64,000 nucleotides of DNA from Flavobacterium psychrotrophum (GTDB taxonomy: Bacteria > Bacteroidota > Bacteroidia > Flavobacteriales > Flavobacteriaceae), in the NCBI RefSeq assembly GCF_003403075.1, contig NZ_CP031557.1, positions 186,001 through 250,000 on the forward strand. The letters run 5' to 3'. Below, piece by piece: positions 7,327-15,989 of the stretch. A program made the translations under genes and the position numbers. The notes beneath the pieces were generated by a model, which saw only the letters and a program-made list of their open reading frames with translations, had not been told where the DNA came from and searched no databases. Numbering within the stretch: the stretch's first letter is position 1; each line of letters starts with the position of its first letter.

Positions 7327-8211
7327 ATGTTTTATAGAAGAAAAATTATATACTCGCTAATACAAATGTTGGGCGGTGAATTGGAAAAAATTCGCATTCA
7401 GAAACTTCTTTTTTTATTTAGTCAAAAAAAAAATAAGGCCGAATATGATTTTGTTCCTTATAAGTATGGATGCTATTCATTTTCATTAAAAGCTGATCTA
7501 CTTACTATGTTGAAAAAAGAAAGTTTGCTAGAAAATGAAAATCTATATATAAAAAATACTTTAGTCGATTCAATTAAAGCCTTAAAGCCTGACGATAAAA
7601 AATTATTAAGCGAAGTCGTTACTTTATATGGCAACATGAGTAATGAAGCTCTGATAAAACACACGTATGTAAATTTTCCTTATTATGCTTCGAAAAGTAC
7701 TATCGCAGATAAAATATTAAATATTGACCAACTTGCAAAGGTAAATTTACAAATCAATAAGAGCTTTGAAAGAGTGTTATTTACAATTGGTTACGAAGGT
7801 AATTCTCTTGAAGAATATTTAAATAAATTAATTAGGAATAATGTTCGATTGCTTGTCGATGTTAGGAAGAATCCCTTAAGTATGAAATTTGGATTTAGCA
7901 AGGCATTGTTAAAAAAATATTGTGAAAGTGTGGGTATCGGTTATCTGCACATTCCTGAAGTTGGCATAAATTCCGAACTCCGTCAAGAATTAGATTCCCA
8001 GGAAGACTATGACAAGTTGTTTAAGAAATATAAGAAAACAGTATTATTAGATACAATTCCCACTCAAGAGAATATACTAAAATTACTTGAGCAGCATCAA
8101 AGAATTGCATTGACCTGCTTTGAAGCAAATATATGTCAATGTCATCGAAAGCCTTTAGCTGAGGCAATTGAAAAATTACCTACATTTGAATATAAGGTAA
8201 AACATATATAA
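7327..8211 (+). CDS. Panacea/SocA-like domain fused to DUF488
   Basis: A 294-residue protein from the ATG at 7327. Residues about 1-130 resemble the Panacea/SocA-like antitoxin domain (KIRIQKLLFLFSQK, then PYKYGCYSFSLKADL). Residues about 155-290 are DUF488, with FTIGYEGNSLEEYLNKL, VDVRKNPLS and the CxCHR motif near the end (ICQCHRKPLAEAI). DUF488 function is not firmly known; the conserved Cys/His/Asp set suggests a nucleic-acid or nucleotide activity. The next gene starts 1 base after the stop, so the two act together. A toxin-antitoxin or defence function is inferred from the fusion and the island. Confidence 0.7.
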   Translation: MFYRRKIIYSLIQMLGGELEKIRIQKLLFLFSQKKNKAEYDFVPYKYGCYSFSLKADLLTMLKKESLLENENLYIKNTLVDSIKALKPDDKKLLSEVVTLYGNMSNEALIKHTYVNFPYYASKSTIADKILNIDQLAKVNLQINKSFERVLFTIGYEGNSLEEYLNKLIRNNVRLLVDVRKNPLSMKFGFSKALLKKYCESVGIGYLHIPEVGINSELRQELDSQEDYDKLFKKYKKTVLLDTIPTQENILKLLEQHQRIALTCFEANICQCHRKPLAEAIEKLPTFEYKVKHI

Positions 8212-8212
8212 C

Positions 8213-9037
8213 TTGAAAACCAAAGTTTTAATTACTGTTACGACTTATCCTCTTCCATCTAGAAGCTATGATGAACTAGTATGCACAGCCGGATTATTGG
8301 AGAATGGGCAATGGATACGAATATATCCAGTTCCACTAAGCTTTTTGATAGACCTAAAAGGATCCGGAAAAGTAAATAATGTTAAGTACACTTGGATCGA
8401 ATTAGAATTAAATAAACGTACTGATGATTTTCGTCCTGAAAGTTATTCACCAAAGCATTATGACTTTAAGGATTTAACCTTGCATCCTCATGTGGGTACC
8501 AAATCAAATTGGCTAGTAAGAAAAAGCTATTGCTTAAAAACAGTCTATACAAACCTATCCGAGTTGATAAATCTATCAAAGGCTCCAACAAACTGCTCAT
8601 TGGCTACATTTAAACCTTCTAAGATATTAGGTGTCGAAATCGAAGATGATAATCCTGAATGGAAAAATGAATGGAAGGAATTAAGGAAGCAAGGTGATCT
8701 ATTTGCTACAGAGCAGTCACCTGAAATTTTGATTCCTAAACTTCCATTTAAGTTCTTTTATAAATTTCTAGATGAAGGTGGAAAGAAAAGCAGGATGATG
8801 ATTGAGGATTGGGAGATAGGCGCACTATACTGGAATTGTTTACGAGCAGCGGAAGGAAATGTAGCCACGGCATTATTAAAGGTTAAGGAACAATATGAAA
8901 CGAACTTCATAAAAAATAAGGATGTTCACTTCTTTCTGGGGACTACGAAGGAATGGCATATGCGCAGAAGTAAAAACCCATTTGTTATAATTGGGGTTTT
9001 TTATCCAAAATTAGAATCTCAATTAAGTATGTTTTAA
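8213..9037 (+). CDS. Unknown partner of the DUF488 fusion
   Basis: A 274-residue protein starting with TTG (8213-8215), separated from the previous stop by one base, so translation is probably coupled. I do not recognise a named domain. The N-terminal TVTTYPLPSRSYDELVCTAG segment followed by GQWIRIYPVP, and later RPESYSPKHYD and DWEIGALYWNCLR, read as a well-conserved soluble enzyme-like fold. The C-terminal HFFLGTTKEWHMRR...FVIIGVFYP looks like core strand-helix-strand. It is likely an operon partner in one system with DUF488. A shorter start is possible, but no ATG occurs nearby. Confidence 0.6.
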   Translation: MKTKVLITVTTYPLPSRSYDELVCTAGLLENGQWIRIYPVPLSFLIDLKGSGKVNNVKYTWIELELNKRTDDFRPESYSPKHYDFKDLTLHPHVGTKSNWLVRKSYCLKTVYTNLSELINLSKAPTNCSLATFKPSKILGVEIEDDNPEWKNEWKELRKQGDLFATEQSPEILIPKLPFKFFYKFLDEGGKKSRMMIEDWEIGALYWNCLRAAEGNVATALLKVKEQYETNFIKNKDVHFFLGTTKEWHMRRSKNPFVIIGVFYPKLESQLSMF

Positions 9038-9095
9038 TGTTATGTTATCTACTGAATAGCCTATATTTTGCGACTTTTATTTTATATTACAAGAA

Positions 9096-10220
9096 TTACA
9101 CAATTAATGGAGTTCCTTGATATAAACTATCAATATAGGATTGGTCTATTAAGTTGTATATCTTTTTTGCGTGTTGAAATTTTTGTTCTACCCAGTAAGC
9201 TCCTTCTTCACTAAGCCAGATATCAGGTTTTCTCATCAATGAGAGTCTAGGATTAATATTCTCTTTCCCTCTTTTATAACTGTTTTTAGTTCCTTTAAAA
9301 CATTCGTAACCTAATTCAGTCATTAAGGCTCCCATTTTAGGACAATTGCCAAATGTGGTATTTAAAAATTCACCTGAATGAACTCTTATATAAATAGGAT
9401 AATCTACTTTCCAATCAATTTTGGCTATATCTTCAGGACTAGCGACATCTCGTAACCTGTTATGTTTTCTCGCAATAGCACGACCAAATATTGCATACTC
9501 TTCATTATGTATCATTCTTGCCATATATACAACATCTCCTTCATTATATCGAATTGGCCTTCCAAGGCCAGTAGGAAAAGTTACAGCAAAATGACAATGC
9601 GCTCTTGTTACTTCATCTATTACATCTTTATCCCACGAAGCTCTATTATTTCCTTTTCCATAAAATTTTATAAAGTAATTTTTACTGCCAACGACTTTTT
9701 TAATTGGTGATATTCCATAATCCATTAAATTAGTTCCAACAACTTTTATCTTATTGCTATCAATTTCAGTTTGCCATTTATCAATTTCTTGTATATCTAA
9801 TATGTAATTATCTAATTTCCATAATTTTTCAAAATAATTCTGTGTTTCAAATACATGTTGTTGATCGTCAGTTTGTATTCCTAATTCATGATTATTAAAA
9901 AAACCACCATTAGTAAAATTTGCAGATGTAATGATCGTACTTTTTTGATCAAAAAGATAAGCCTTGCTATGCAAACCTTTTACACCTTTTATTTCTGCGC
10001 CATAACTAACTAATTTTTTTAATGCATTAAGACTTGAAACTCCGGAACGAAAATCATTAAGATTAAAGCGAGTAATAACTTGAATATTATTTCCCGTCCA
10101 ATTCTTTAATAAGTGAGCTACCATATTATCACCAATGAAAGGTGATATGATTTTTAGATCTTGAGTGTTTTGTAATTCTTTTACAAAATTATATAGCCAT
10201 TTATCTTTAATTATTTCCAT
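9096..10220 (-). CDS. PLD-family nuclease-like protein
   Basis: A 374-residue protein from an ATG at 10220, the first start after the upstream stop at 10231; the frame is open back to 10319 but that part overlaps the upstream gene. Near residues 80-105 it carries a single PLD motif, HSKAYLF then SANFTNGG (HxK, S/N). The rest has a YFIKFYGKGNNRAS segment and a basic C-terminus. PLD nucleases usually act as dimers with one HKD motif each. It is the last gene of the long minus-strand restriction operon, so a nuclease effector role is likely. Lipase activity is unlikely in this setting. Confidence 0.7.
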   Translation of the reverse strand: MEIIKDKWLYNFVKELQNTQDLKIISPFIGDNMVAHLLKNWTGNNIQVITRFNLNDFRSGVSSLNALKKLVSYGAEIKGVKGLHSKAYLFDQKSTIITSANFTNGGFFNNHELGIQTDDQQHVFETQNYFEKLWKLDNYILDIQEIDKWQTEIDSNKIKVVGTNLMDYGISPIKKVVGSKNYFIKFYGKGNNRASWDKDVIDEVTRAHCHFAVTFPTGLGRPIRYNEGDVVYMARMIHNEEYAIFGRAIARKHNRLRDVASPEDIAKIDWKVDYPIYIRVHSGEFLNTTFGNCPKMGALMTELGYECFKGTKNSYKRGKENINPRLSLMRKPDIWLSEEGAYWVEQKFQHAKKIYNLIDQSYIDSLYQGTPLIV

Positions 10221-10230
10221 TCTTTTTTCT

Positions 10231-11370
10231 TTACAAAGTTCCTTCAGCCTTTTTTGTATATAATATGTCAATTGCACCACATATTGCCCATAATGTATCA
10301 AAAACTCTCGATTGGTCATTTACAAAATTTTCTAAAGACATGCCGATTGATGGGATAGTTGTCGTCATAGCAATTCCAGATAAATGAATGAGATTATTGC
10401 GAACCTTCTGTACAACAACATCTATATCGTCAGGTAAAATGGAATTGTCCAAAATATTTGCCTCAGCTGGGTCACGTGAAACGCTGAGAGCTGTACCTAA
10501 GCCTCCAATATTTATTTGACCCGCAACAGCGATTACATCAGAAGACCAGAAATCCTTTAAATAGTCAACTTCCCTTATTTCTAAAAACCAACGCCCATTC
10601 TTTTTTATTCTTTTTATTCTGGTAGTATGTGGCGTAACTGAACCTGCTTCACTTAAAAAATCTGAACTTATTCTAGGCATTACATCTCTAAATCGAACGT
10701 TAAAATCTGAGCCATTTAGCGTGATATCAACTTCTTTAATTTCATAACTGTCAATAGTTTGGACTCCATGGCTGTAACTATATCCTTTTATTTCTAAAGC
10801 ATCTCTTAAAGTCCCTTCTAATGCGATAGAGATTAAAGCTAAAGAGGTTAAATAGCTTCCGCTCCTATAAGCTATTATAGCCTGATTGACATATTGAACT
10901 ATATATTTAGGAACAATATCGTCATTACTAACTGAAATGCTTCTAATTGGCAAAACAATTGATTCTTGAGTTAATTGTAAAGGTAAAGTCCAGTCTAATT
11001 TCCATTTTCCATCTACTGTGTAAAAAATTTTATAACCATTTTCTACATCTAATACACAATTTTGATAAAAATCATTCATGCTTACTCCAATGGCTCCATT
11101 ATTGATGACTAAGTCATTGTGCAATTCTTCGATTAATGAAATTAAAAAGTTACGTCCATAATTATTTCCAACTCTATCAATTCTTCTCCTTAAACCTGCT
11201 ATTTGTGTTGCATGTGTACCAGCATTGATTGTAAAAGGTAGTGGGTCACCAGCTAATACAATAACCGCCATGTCTAGTATTTTTATTGGATTTGCAGCAT
11301 ATAAAGCAACTAGAGCATCAAAACAATTAATAACAGTTTGTCTGTTTATATTAGGAAACGCTGTCATCAA
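10231..11370 (-). CDS. HEPN-like protein of unknown function in restriction operon
   Basis: A 379-residue protein with no family I can name. Residues about 140-200 include helical segments typical of HEPN proteins (QAIIAYRSGSYLTSLALIS, then ALEGTLRDAL), and near residue 330 VRNNLIHLSG gives an Rx4H motif (R-NNLI-H). Its start overlaps the end of the 684-residue gene by 20 bases, and the PLD gene follows 10 bases after its stop, so the three genes form one translational unit. RNase or sensor activity is inference from the HEPN motif. Confidence 0.5.
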   Translation of the reverse strand: MMTAFPNINRQTVINCFDALVALYAANPIKILDMAVIVLAGDPLPFTINAGTHATQIAGLRRRIDRVGNNYGRNFLISLIEELHNDLVINNGAIGVSMNDFYQNCVLDVENGYKIFYTVDGKWKLDWTLPLQLTQESIVLPIRSISVSNDDIVPKYIVQYVNQAIIAYRSGSYLTSLALISIALEGTLRDALEIKGYSYSHGVQTIDSYEIKEVDITLNGSDFNVRFRDVMPRISSDFLSEAGSVTPHTTRIKRIKKNGRWFLEIREVDYLKDFWSSDVIAVAGQINIGGLGTALSVSRDPAEANILDNSILPDDIDVVVQKVRNNLIHLSGIAMTTTIPSIGMSLENFVNDQSRVFDTLWAICGAIDILYTKKAEGTL

Positions 11371-13405
11371 AATCCTCCTTTCCTAAATTTAATAATATAT
11401 TTTTTAAATTCAGCGAGTGTTTAGACAACTCTTTTTCAGTTTGAAAAATTTTATTTGCTATGTCATTATAATTGTCACAAATCTCATCTTGAATAAAAAA
11501 TGGAGGAACTGGTATATATATAGATTCAAAACTCTGAATACTTAAAGCTGGAATTACAGTTGCTGTTGACCCCTCCTGCAATTGTTTTTGCACATATTCA
11601 CTATTCATAGCGATAGCCAAATATAATGGTCTAATGAGCCTAATATTTGGTCTAATTACTATTATATGTTGATTAACAGGTAAGCCTTCAAACTCATCAG
11701 TAACCAGAGCGGCACTACCTCTTTGTGTGCTAATAATATTAATTAAAATATCATCTTTAAAGACTCTAGTGATATTCTTGGAAAAATTTTTACTATTGGT
11801 GAATGAGATACCTTCTTGCAACAATTTCATACTTCTAACCGATGCAGGAGTTATAAATGGAATTTCCTCAAGTTTATCTTGTTTGATAGGATTTCCTCTT
11901 TTTAACTCATAAATCAATTCCTTTAATGGCACATTCTCAAAACCATTTTGTAAGTTTTGAAATTCATTTGGATTATTTTTAAGCCAATAGTTCGAAAAGT
12001 GAAAGTTTTCAATATTTAATTCATTGGATATAAATCCGTTTTTAGTATTACTTAAAGCACCCTGGTGTAAAAATGATTTCCATTCAGTCTTTATATTTTC
12101 AAGATTAGATCTTTTATTGCGAAGAGGAATTTCCTCAAGTGAAGCGAAAAAAGTTGAATCTTCATCAACACCTTTCTGTATAATTAATATACTCGTTGAC
12201 ACCGATGTATATGGCTTAAATGTATCGATACTTAGATTTATAATTCCTTTGACTGAGTTATATTGCTTTAAAAATTGTCTGAATTTTCTATTTCTTGATG
12301 AAAGTAAAATACCATCTGGAACAATTGCAATAACATAACCGCCAATTTTCGCCTTATCTAAAGCCTTATGTATTAACAGCTCGACAGAATCTTTTAAACT
12401 CGACTCATTTGAATCAAATTTTAAACCAAAAGGAGGAGCTAGAAAAACGCAATTTAATGTACCATCACTGTTATCAAATTGTTCAGATAATAATAAGTTC
12501 GGGTTGAATTCTGAATTATCTTTTTTACCACCAGATAACAATTCCTTAGATTTTATCCAAAACTCATTACTTTTATTAAAATAACTTGAATTTACTTTTT
12601 CCCAACCATTCAGATAGGCACTACTCATTAATATCCCACTCTTTGAGAATAAATCTAAAGCCTCATCTTTTGGATAGTCTTCTGGATAAAAACTAATCAG
12701 AAAGTCCGCTAGCCATCTTGGAACTTGCCAATCTATTTTGTTCTTACTATGAAATTTTTCAATATAAGCTAATACCTCTAAACGACTTTCAGAAAAATCA
12801 AGATCCTCCCACCTTTCTAAAATCTGCTTTATGATATCTTTACTTTCAACAAAATCCTCTGTCCGAAAATTGGTTTTTAAATAATCATATGATATATCAA
12901 AAGGTAAATTTAAGTCACTACTGATTTTAGAATATATGGCAAGCGATAAATCAAATGACAAATCTCCTGTAATCGGGAAATTTTCAAGAAAACTTGATAC
13001 ATGCTCCATAAGAGCATATAAAAATTCTGTATCACTCAATTTTTTATTATGAATTTCTCTAAATACTATCGGCTCAATTATTATTGGTCGACCTGAATCA
13101 CCAGTTTTAAACCACATAAAATTAACTCCATTAGAAATCATAAAGACATTTGCCTTTAATTCATTAGCAACTCTTTGAAGTTGTCTAATAGCTGGTTGAT
13201 AACCTATATCGCTACTATTCAAATCAAATATGTCAATTTGCTGTTTAATTTCTACAGCTATCAAATTATCGCCATTCGATGTAACAAGTAAATCGACATT
13301 ACTATCTGATGGAGTACGAATTTTATATTCGATGGTTTCTGCTCCATAACCCAAGTGATTTAAATACTTAATTACATCGAGATATATTTCACTTTCTGTT
13401 CTCAT
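11351..13405 (-). CDS. PD-(D/E)XK nuclease :: inactive N6-methyltransferase :: specificity-domain fusion
   Basis: A 684-residue protein. Residues about 1-115 form a type I HsdR-N-like nuclease domain (NVDLLVTS, then IAVEIK, giving D...ExK). Residues about 250-420 follow the N6-adenine methyltransferase fold, but motif I is decayed (LDLFSKSGILMSS instead of DPACGSG) and motif IV reads APPF instead of NPPF, losing the catalytic Asn. Residues about 480-660 are an HsdS-like target recognition domain with PVPPFFIQDEI and a coiled tail. The order resembles single-chain type IIG/IIL enzymes, except that the methyltransferase looks dead. It lies 16 bases after the hsdM::hsdS gene and overlaps the next gene by 20 bases. 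Confidence 0.75.
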   Translation of the reverse strand: MRTESEIYLDVIKYLNHLGYGAETIEYKIRTPSDSNVDLLVTSNGDNLIAVEIKQQIDIFDLNSSDIGYQPAIRQLQRVANELKANVFMISNGVNFMWFKTGDSGRPIIIEPIVFREIHNKKLSDTEFLYALMEHVSSFLENFPITGDLSFDLSLAIYSKISSDLNLPFDISYDYLKTNFRTEDFVESKDIIKQILERWEDLDFSESRLEVLAYIEKFHSKNKIDWQVPRWLADFLISFYPEDYPKDEALDLFSKSGILMSSAYLNGWEKVNSSYFNKSNEFWIKSKELLSGGKKDNSEFNPNLLLSEQFDNSDGTLNCVFLAPPFGLKFDSNESSLKDSVELLIHKALDKAKIGGYVIAIVPDGILLSSRNRKFRQFLKQYNSVKGIINLSIDTFKPYTSVSTSILIIQKGVDEDSTFFASLEEIPLRNKRSNLENIKTEWKSFLHQGALSNTKNGFISNELNIENFHFSNYWLKNNPNEFQNLQNGFENVPLKELIYELKRGNPIKQDKLEEIPFITPASVRSMKLLQEGISFTNSKNFSKNITRVFKDDILINIISTQRGSAALVTDEFEGLPVNQHIIVIRPNIRLIRPLYLAIAMNSEYVQKQLQEGSTATVIPALSIQSFESIYIPVPPFFIQDEICDNYNDIANKIFQTEKELSKHSLNLKNILLNLGKEDFDDSVS

Positions 13406-13421
13406 ACTCAGGATTTACAGG

Positions 13422-15989
13422 TTATTGTTTTATTAACTTCTCGACTAACCCCAACTTCTCAATCAATTCCATCATTTTCTTCGTCCTTGCCTCCGTAAAT
13501 TTATCAGCTTTGGTTTTAAAACCATTTTGATTAATTTCCCAGTCTTTCATCACTTGGTAAACTATCTTTAAATCAGTACTTTGTTTATCTAGAATAACTT
13601 TTGAAACCGTATTCAACAATTCGATGTTCTCAGTTTCTTTATTGATTAATGGAGTTTGGTATATCTTTAAAACCTCATTGATTGCATCAACAAAATCTTT
13701 GTTTTCAGGAGTTGTAAGCGCTTCTAAAACTTCACTTTCTTTTGAGCTGGTAACCACAAATACTTCACCGTTACCTTTCTTAGTTTTGGTCAAATATGGA
13801 TTCTTTAATAAGTCATCTTTCAACTGATAAGAATAGGTTCCATAGTTTGAATTCATAAAAGGATAATCCAGTTTTTGATTTGTGAAGGTATTCAAATGAA
13901 ATACTGTTTTTTGAGTAACTACTTCTCCATAATTAAGTTGTATTTTCTTTTCCATATGTTTAAGCATCATGGCTAAATAAATATCATTACTTAACTTTTT
14001 CGGTATAACTTTTTTCTCCTTTTCTCCCCAAACCTTTCCAATACGACTATTTATTTTTTGCTTATAGTCAATAATTAATTTTTTTTGCCTTTCGATTTCA
14101 TTTTGATAGATTTCAATTTCAGCAACAATTTCTTCCTGAACAGTAAGCGGTGGCAGTGGAATTTCTAATGTTCTAAAACTTGTTGTCGAAAGTTCTTTAA
14201 AAGTTCCTCCTGTAGCCATTGAATTCATTTTATCAACAAGTTTAGTCATCATTAAAGCCACATAATAGATATTAGCCTTATTAAAATCATTAATTATAAT
14301 ATTTTTGAAGCCTTGATTTGTTGAGCATTCTACCTTATTTATAGCAATTCTGCCTATTGTGGCTCGTGTAGAAACGAGTATAGAGTTACAAGGCAAAATC
14401 TTTGCAGAAGAATTTTTTAAACCACTTTGAGTAATCTTTCTTTTAGTTTCTGTGATAGTTGAAATCATTTCTGACGAAGGTAAATCCGCTAAAGTTGCCC
14501 AATTTATTGTGCCATTCCAAAATTCTTCAATTTCTGAGCTCGGTGTTCCTCCCGAAATAATTTTAAAAATTGATTCATCGGATAATTTTACCATAGGGAA
14601 AGTTGAATCTGAAAAAAATATCTTTTTATATCTTTCTCCACTCAAATTATAATCACCACTTTTACCAATTTCCGTTTTACTTACTGCTTGGGCTAAAGTT
14701 GTATTTTCAAACGATTTTGCATTCAGAGAATTTTCTCTAAAAGTTTTTATTATTTCAATGGCTGCTTCCAATTGTCCACCTTTAACGGCGTTGCGTTGTG
14801 AACCTAAACCATAACCGTCATTGTCTATTTTTACAAATAAAACATCTTTGGTTTTCTTAGCTAAATCTGCATCCATCAATAAAATGGAAGTTTTTACGCC
14901 ACTGTAAGGGTTAAATACACCTGCTGGCAAACTTACTACAGCGTATAAAAATTTATCAACCAGCATTTTCCGTAAAGCTTTATAAGCAGTGCCGCTTTGA
15001 AAAATAATACCTTCGGGTACTATGATTCCCGCTCTTCCTTTTGGATTTAGATGTTCCGCAATATAATCTACAAACAATACTTCACTTCGGTTACTGCTAA
15101 TCCCAAATTTCTTGTGTGGTCTTATACCACCTTTAGGACTCATAAAAGGCGGGTTGGCTAATACTACGTCAAATGTTTCATCCCAACGTTCTTCACTACT
15201 TAAGGTGTCATATTCAAAAACATGAGGTTCAGGGAAACCATGTAAATACAGATTCACCAAACTCAAGCGCACCATATCCGGGGAAATATCATATCCTACA
15301 AAGTTTTTAACTAGTTTCTTCTGTTCATCGGGTGTTAGGATATTATTGTTTTGTTCCTTGATATGTTTAAAGGCAGAAATCAAAAATCCAGCAGTTCCGC
15401 AAGCAGGATCGAGTATAGTATCTGTCTTGCAAGGATTTACCGCTGCAACTAAAAAATCAATTATATGTCTTGGAGTTCTAAACTGTCCTGCATCGCCTTG
15501 GGATCCCATTACAGACAGCAAATATTCGAAGGCATCTCCTAGTTTTTCGCTATGGGTATATTCAAATTCACTTATAGTCTTTAGAAACATTTTTAAAGTT
15601 TCCGGATCGCGGTAAGGTAAATAGGCATTCTTAAAAATACTGGCAAACAATTCGGGTATGTTTGGGTTTTTCACCATCCCTTCAATTGCTTCCGAATACA
15701 ATTTTAGCATTTCAGTAGCACTTACTTTACTGTCAAAAAGATTGTCCCAGCTATATTTTCCAAACGGTACTACTATTTCTCTTTTAGAGTCGTTTGGATC
15801 TGGTAAAGAATAATCAGAAAAGAATTTTGCCTTTCCTCCTAGTTCCATTGCTTCTTTATCCATGTCGTCCATGAACTTATAAATAAGCGCGATGGTAATC
15901 TGTTCAATCTGCGATTTTGGATCAGGTAATTTCCCTACCAAGATATTACGGCAATCGTCAATTCTTCTTTTTGTTATGTTATCTAACAT
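13422..15989 (-). CDS. hsdM: Type I restriction-modification HsdM::HsdS fusion with Panacea-like tail
   Basis: An 855-residue protein. Residues 1-150 are the HsdM N-terminal helical domain. Residues about 165-420 are the methyltransferase with intact SAM motif DPACGTAGF and catalytic NPPF. Residues about 465-640 are one HsdS-type target recognition domain ending in PLPPLTVQEEIVAEIE and a coiled spacer. Residues about 690-760 (VFHLNTF...NYGTYSYQLKDDLLKN) resemble the Panacea/SocA-like domain of the DUF488 fusion. Only one recognition domain is fused, so a symmetric or dimeric recognition is likely. It overlaps the 335-residue gene by one base. It methylates adenine at the recognition site and guides HsdR. 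Confidence 0.85.
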   Translation of the reverse strand: MLDNITKRRIDDCRNILVGKLPDPKSQIEQITIALIYKFMDDMDKEAMELGGKAKFFSDYSLPDPNDSKREIVVPFGKYSWDNLFDSKVSATEMLKLYSEAIEGMVKNPNIPELFASIFKNAYLPYRDPETLKMFLKTISEFEYTHSEKLGDAFEYLLSVMGSQGDAGQFRTPRHIIDFLVAAVNPCKTDTILDPACGTAGFLISAFKHIKEQNNNILTPDEQKKLVKNFVGYDISPDMVRLSLVNLYLHGFPEPHVFEYDTLSSEERWDETFDVVLANPPFMSPKGGIRPHKKFGISSNRSEVLFVDYIAEHLNPKGRAGIIVPEGIIFQSGTAYKALRKMLVDKFLYAVVSLPAGVFNPYSGVKTSILLMDADLAKKTKDVLFVKIDNDGYGLGSQRNAVKGGQLEAAIEIIKTFRENSLNAKSFENTTLAQAVSKTEIGKSGDYNLSGERYKKIFFSDSTFPMVKLSDESIFKIISGGTPSSEIEEFWNGTINWATLADLPSSEMISTITETKRKITQSGLKNSSAKILPCNSILVSTRATIGRIAINKVECSTNQGFKNIIINDFNKANIYYVALMMTKLVDKMNSMATGGTFKELSTTSFRTLEIPLPPLTVQEEIVAEIEIYQNEIERQKKLIIDYKQKINSRIGKVWGEKEKKVIPKKLSNDIYLAMMLKHMEKKIQLNYGEVVTQKTVFHLNTFTNQKLDYPFMNSNYGTYSYQLKDDLLKNPYLTKTKKGNGEVFVVTSSKESEVLEALTTPENKDFVDAINEVLKIYQTPLINKETENIELLNTVSKVILDKQSTDLKIVYQVMKDWEINQNGFKTKADKFTEARTKKMMELIEKLGLVEKLIKQ

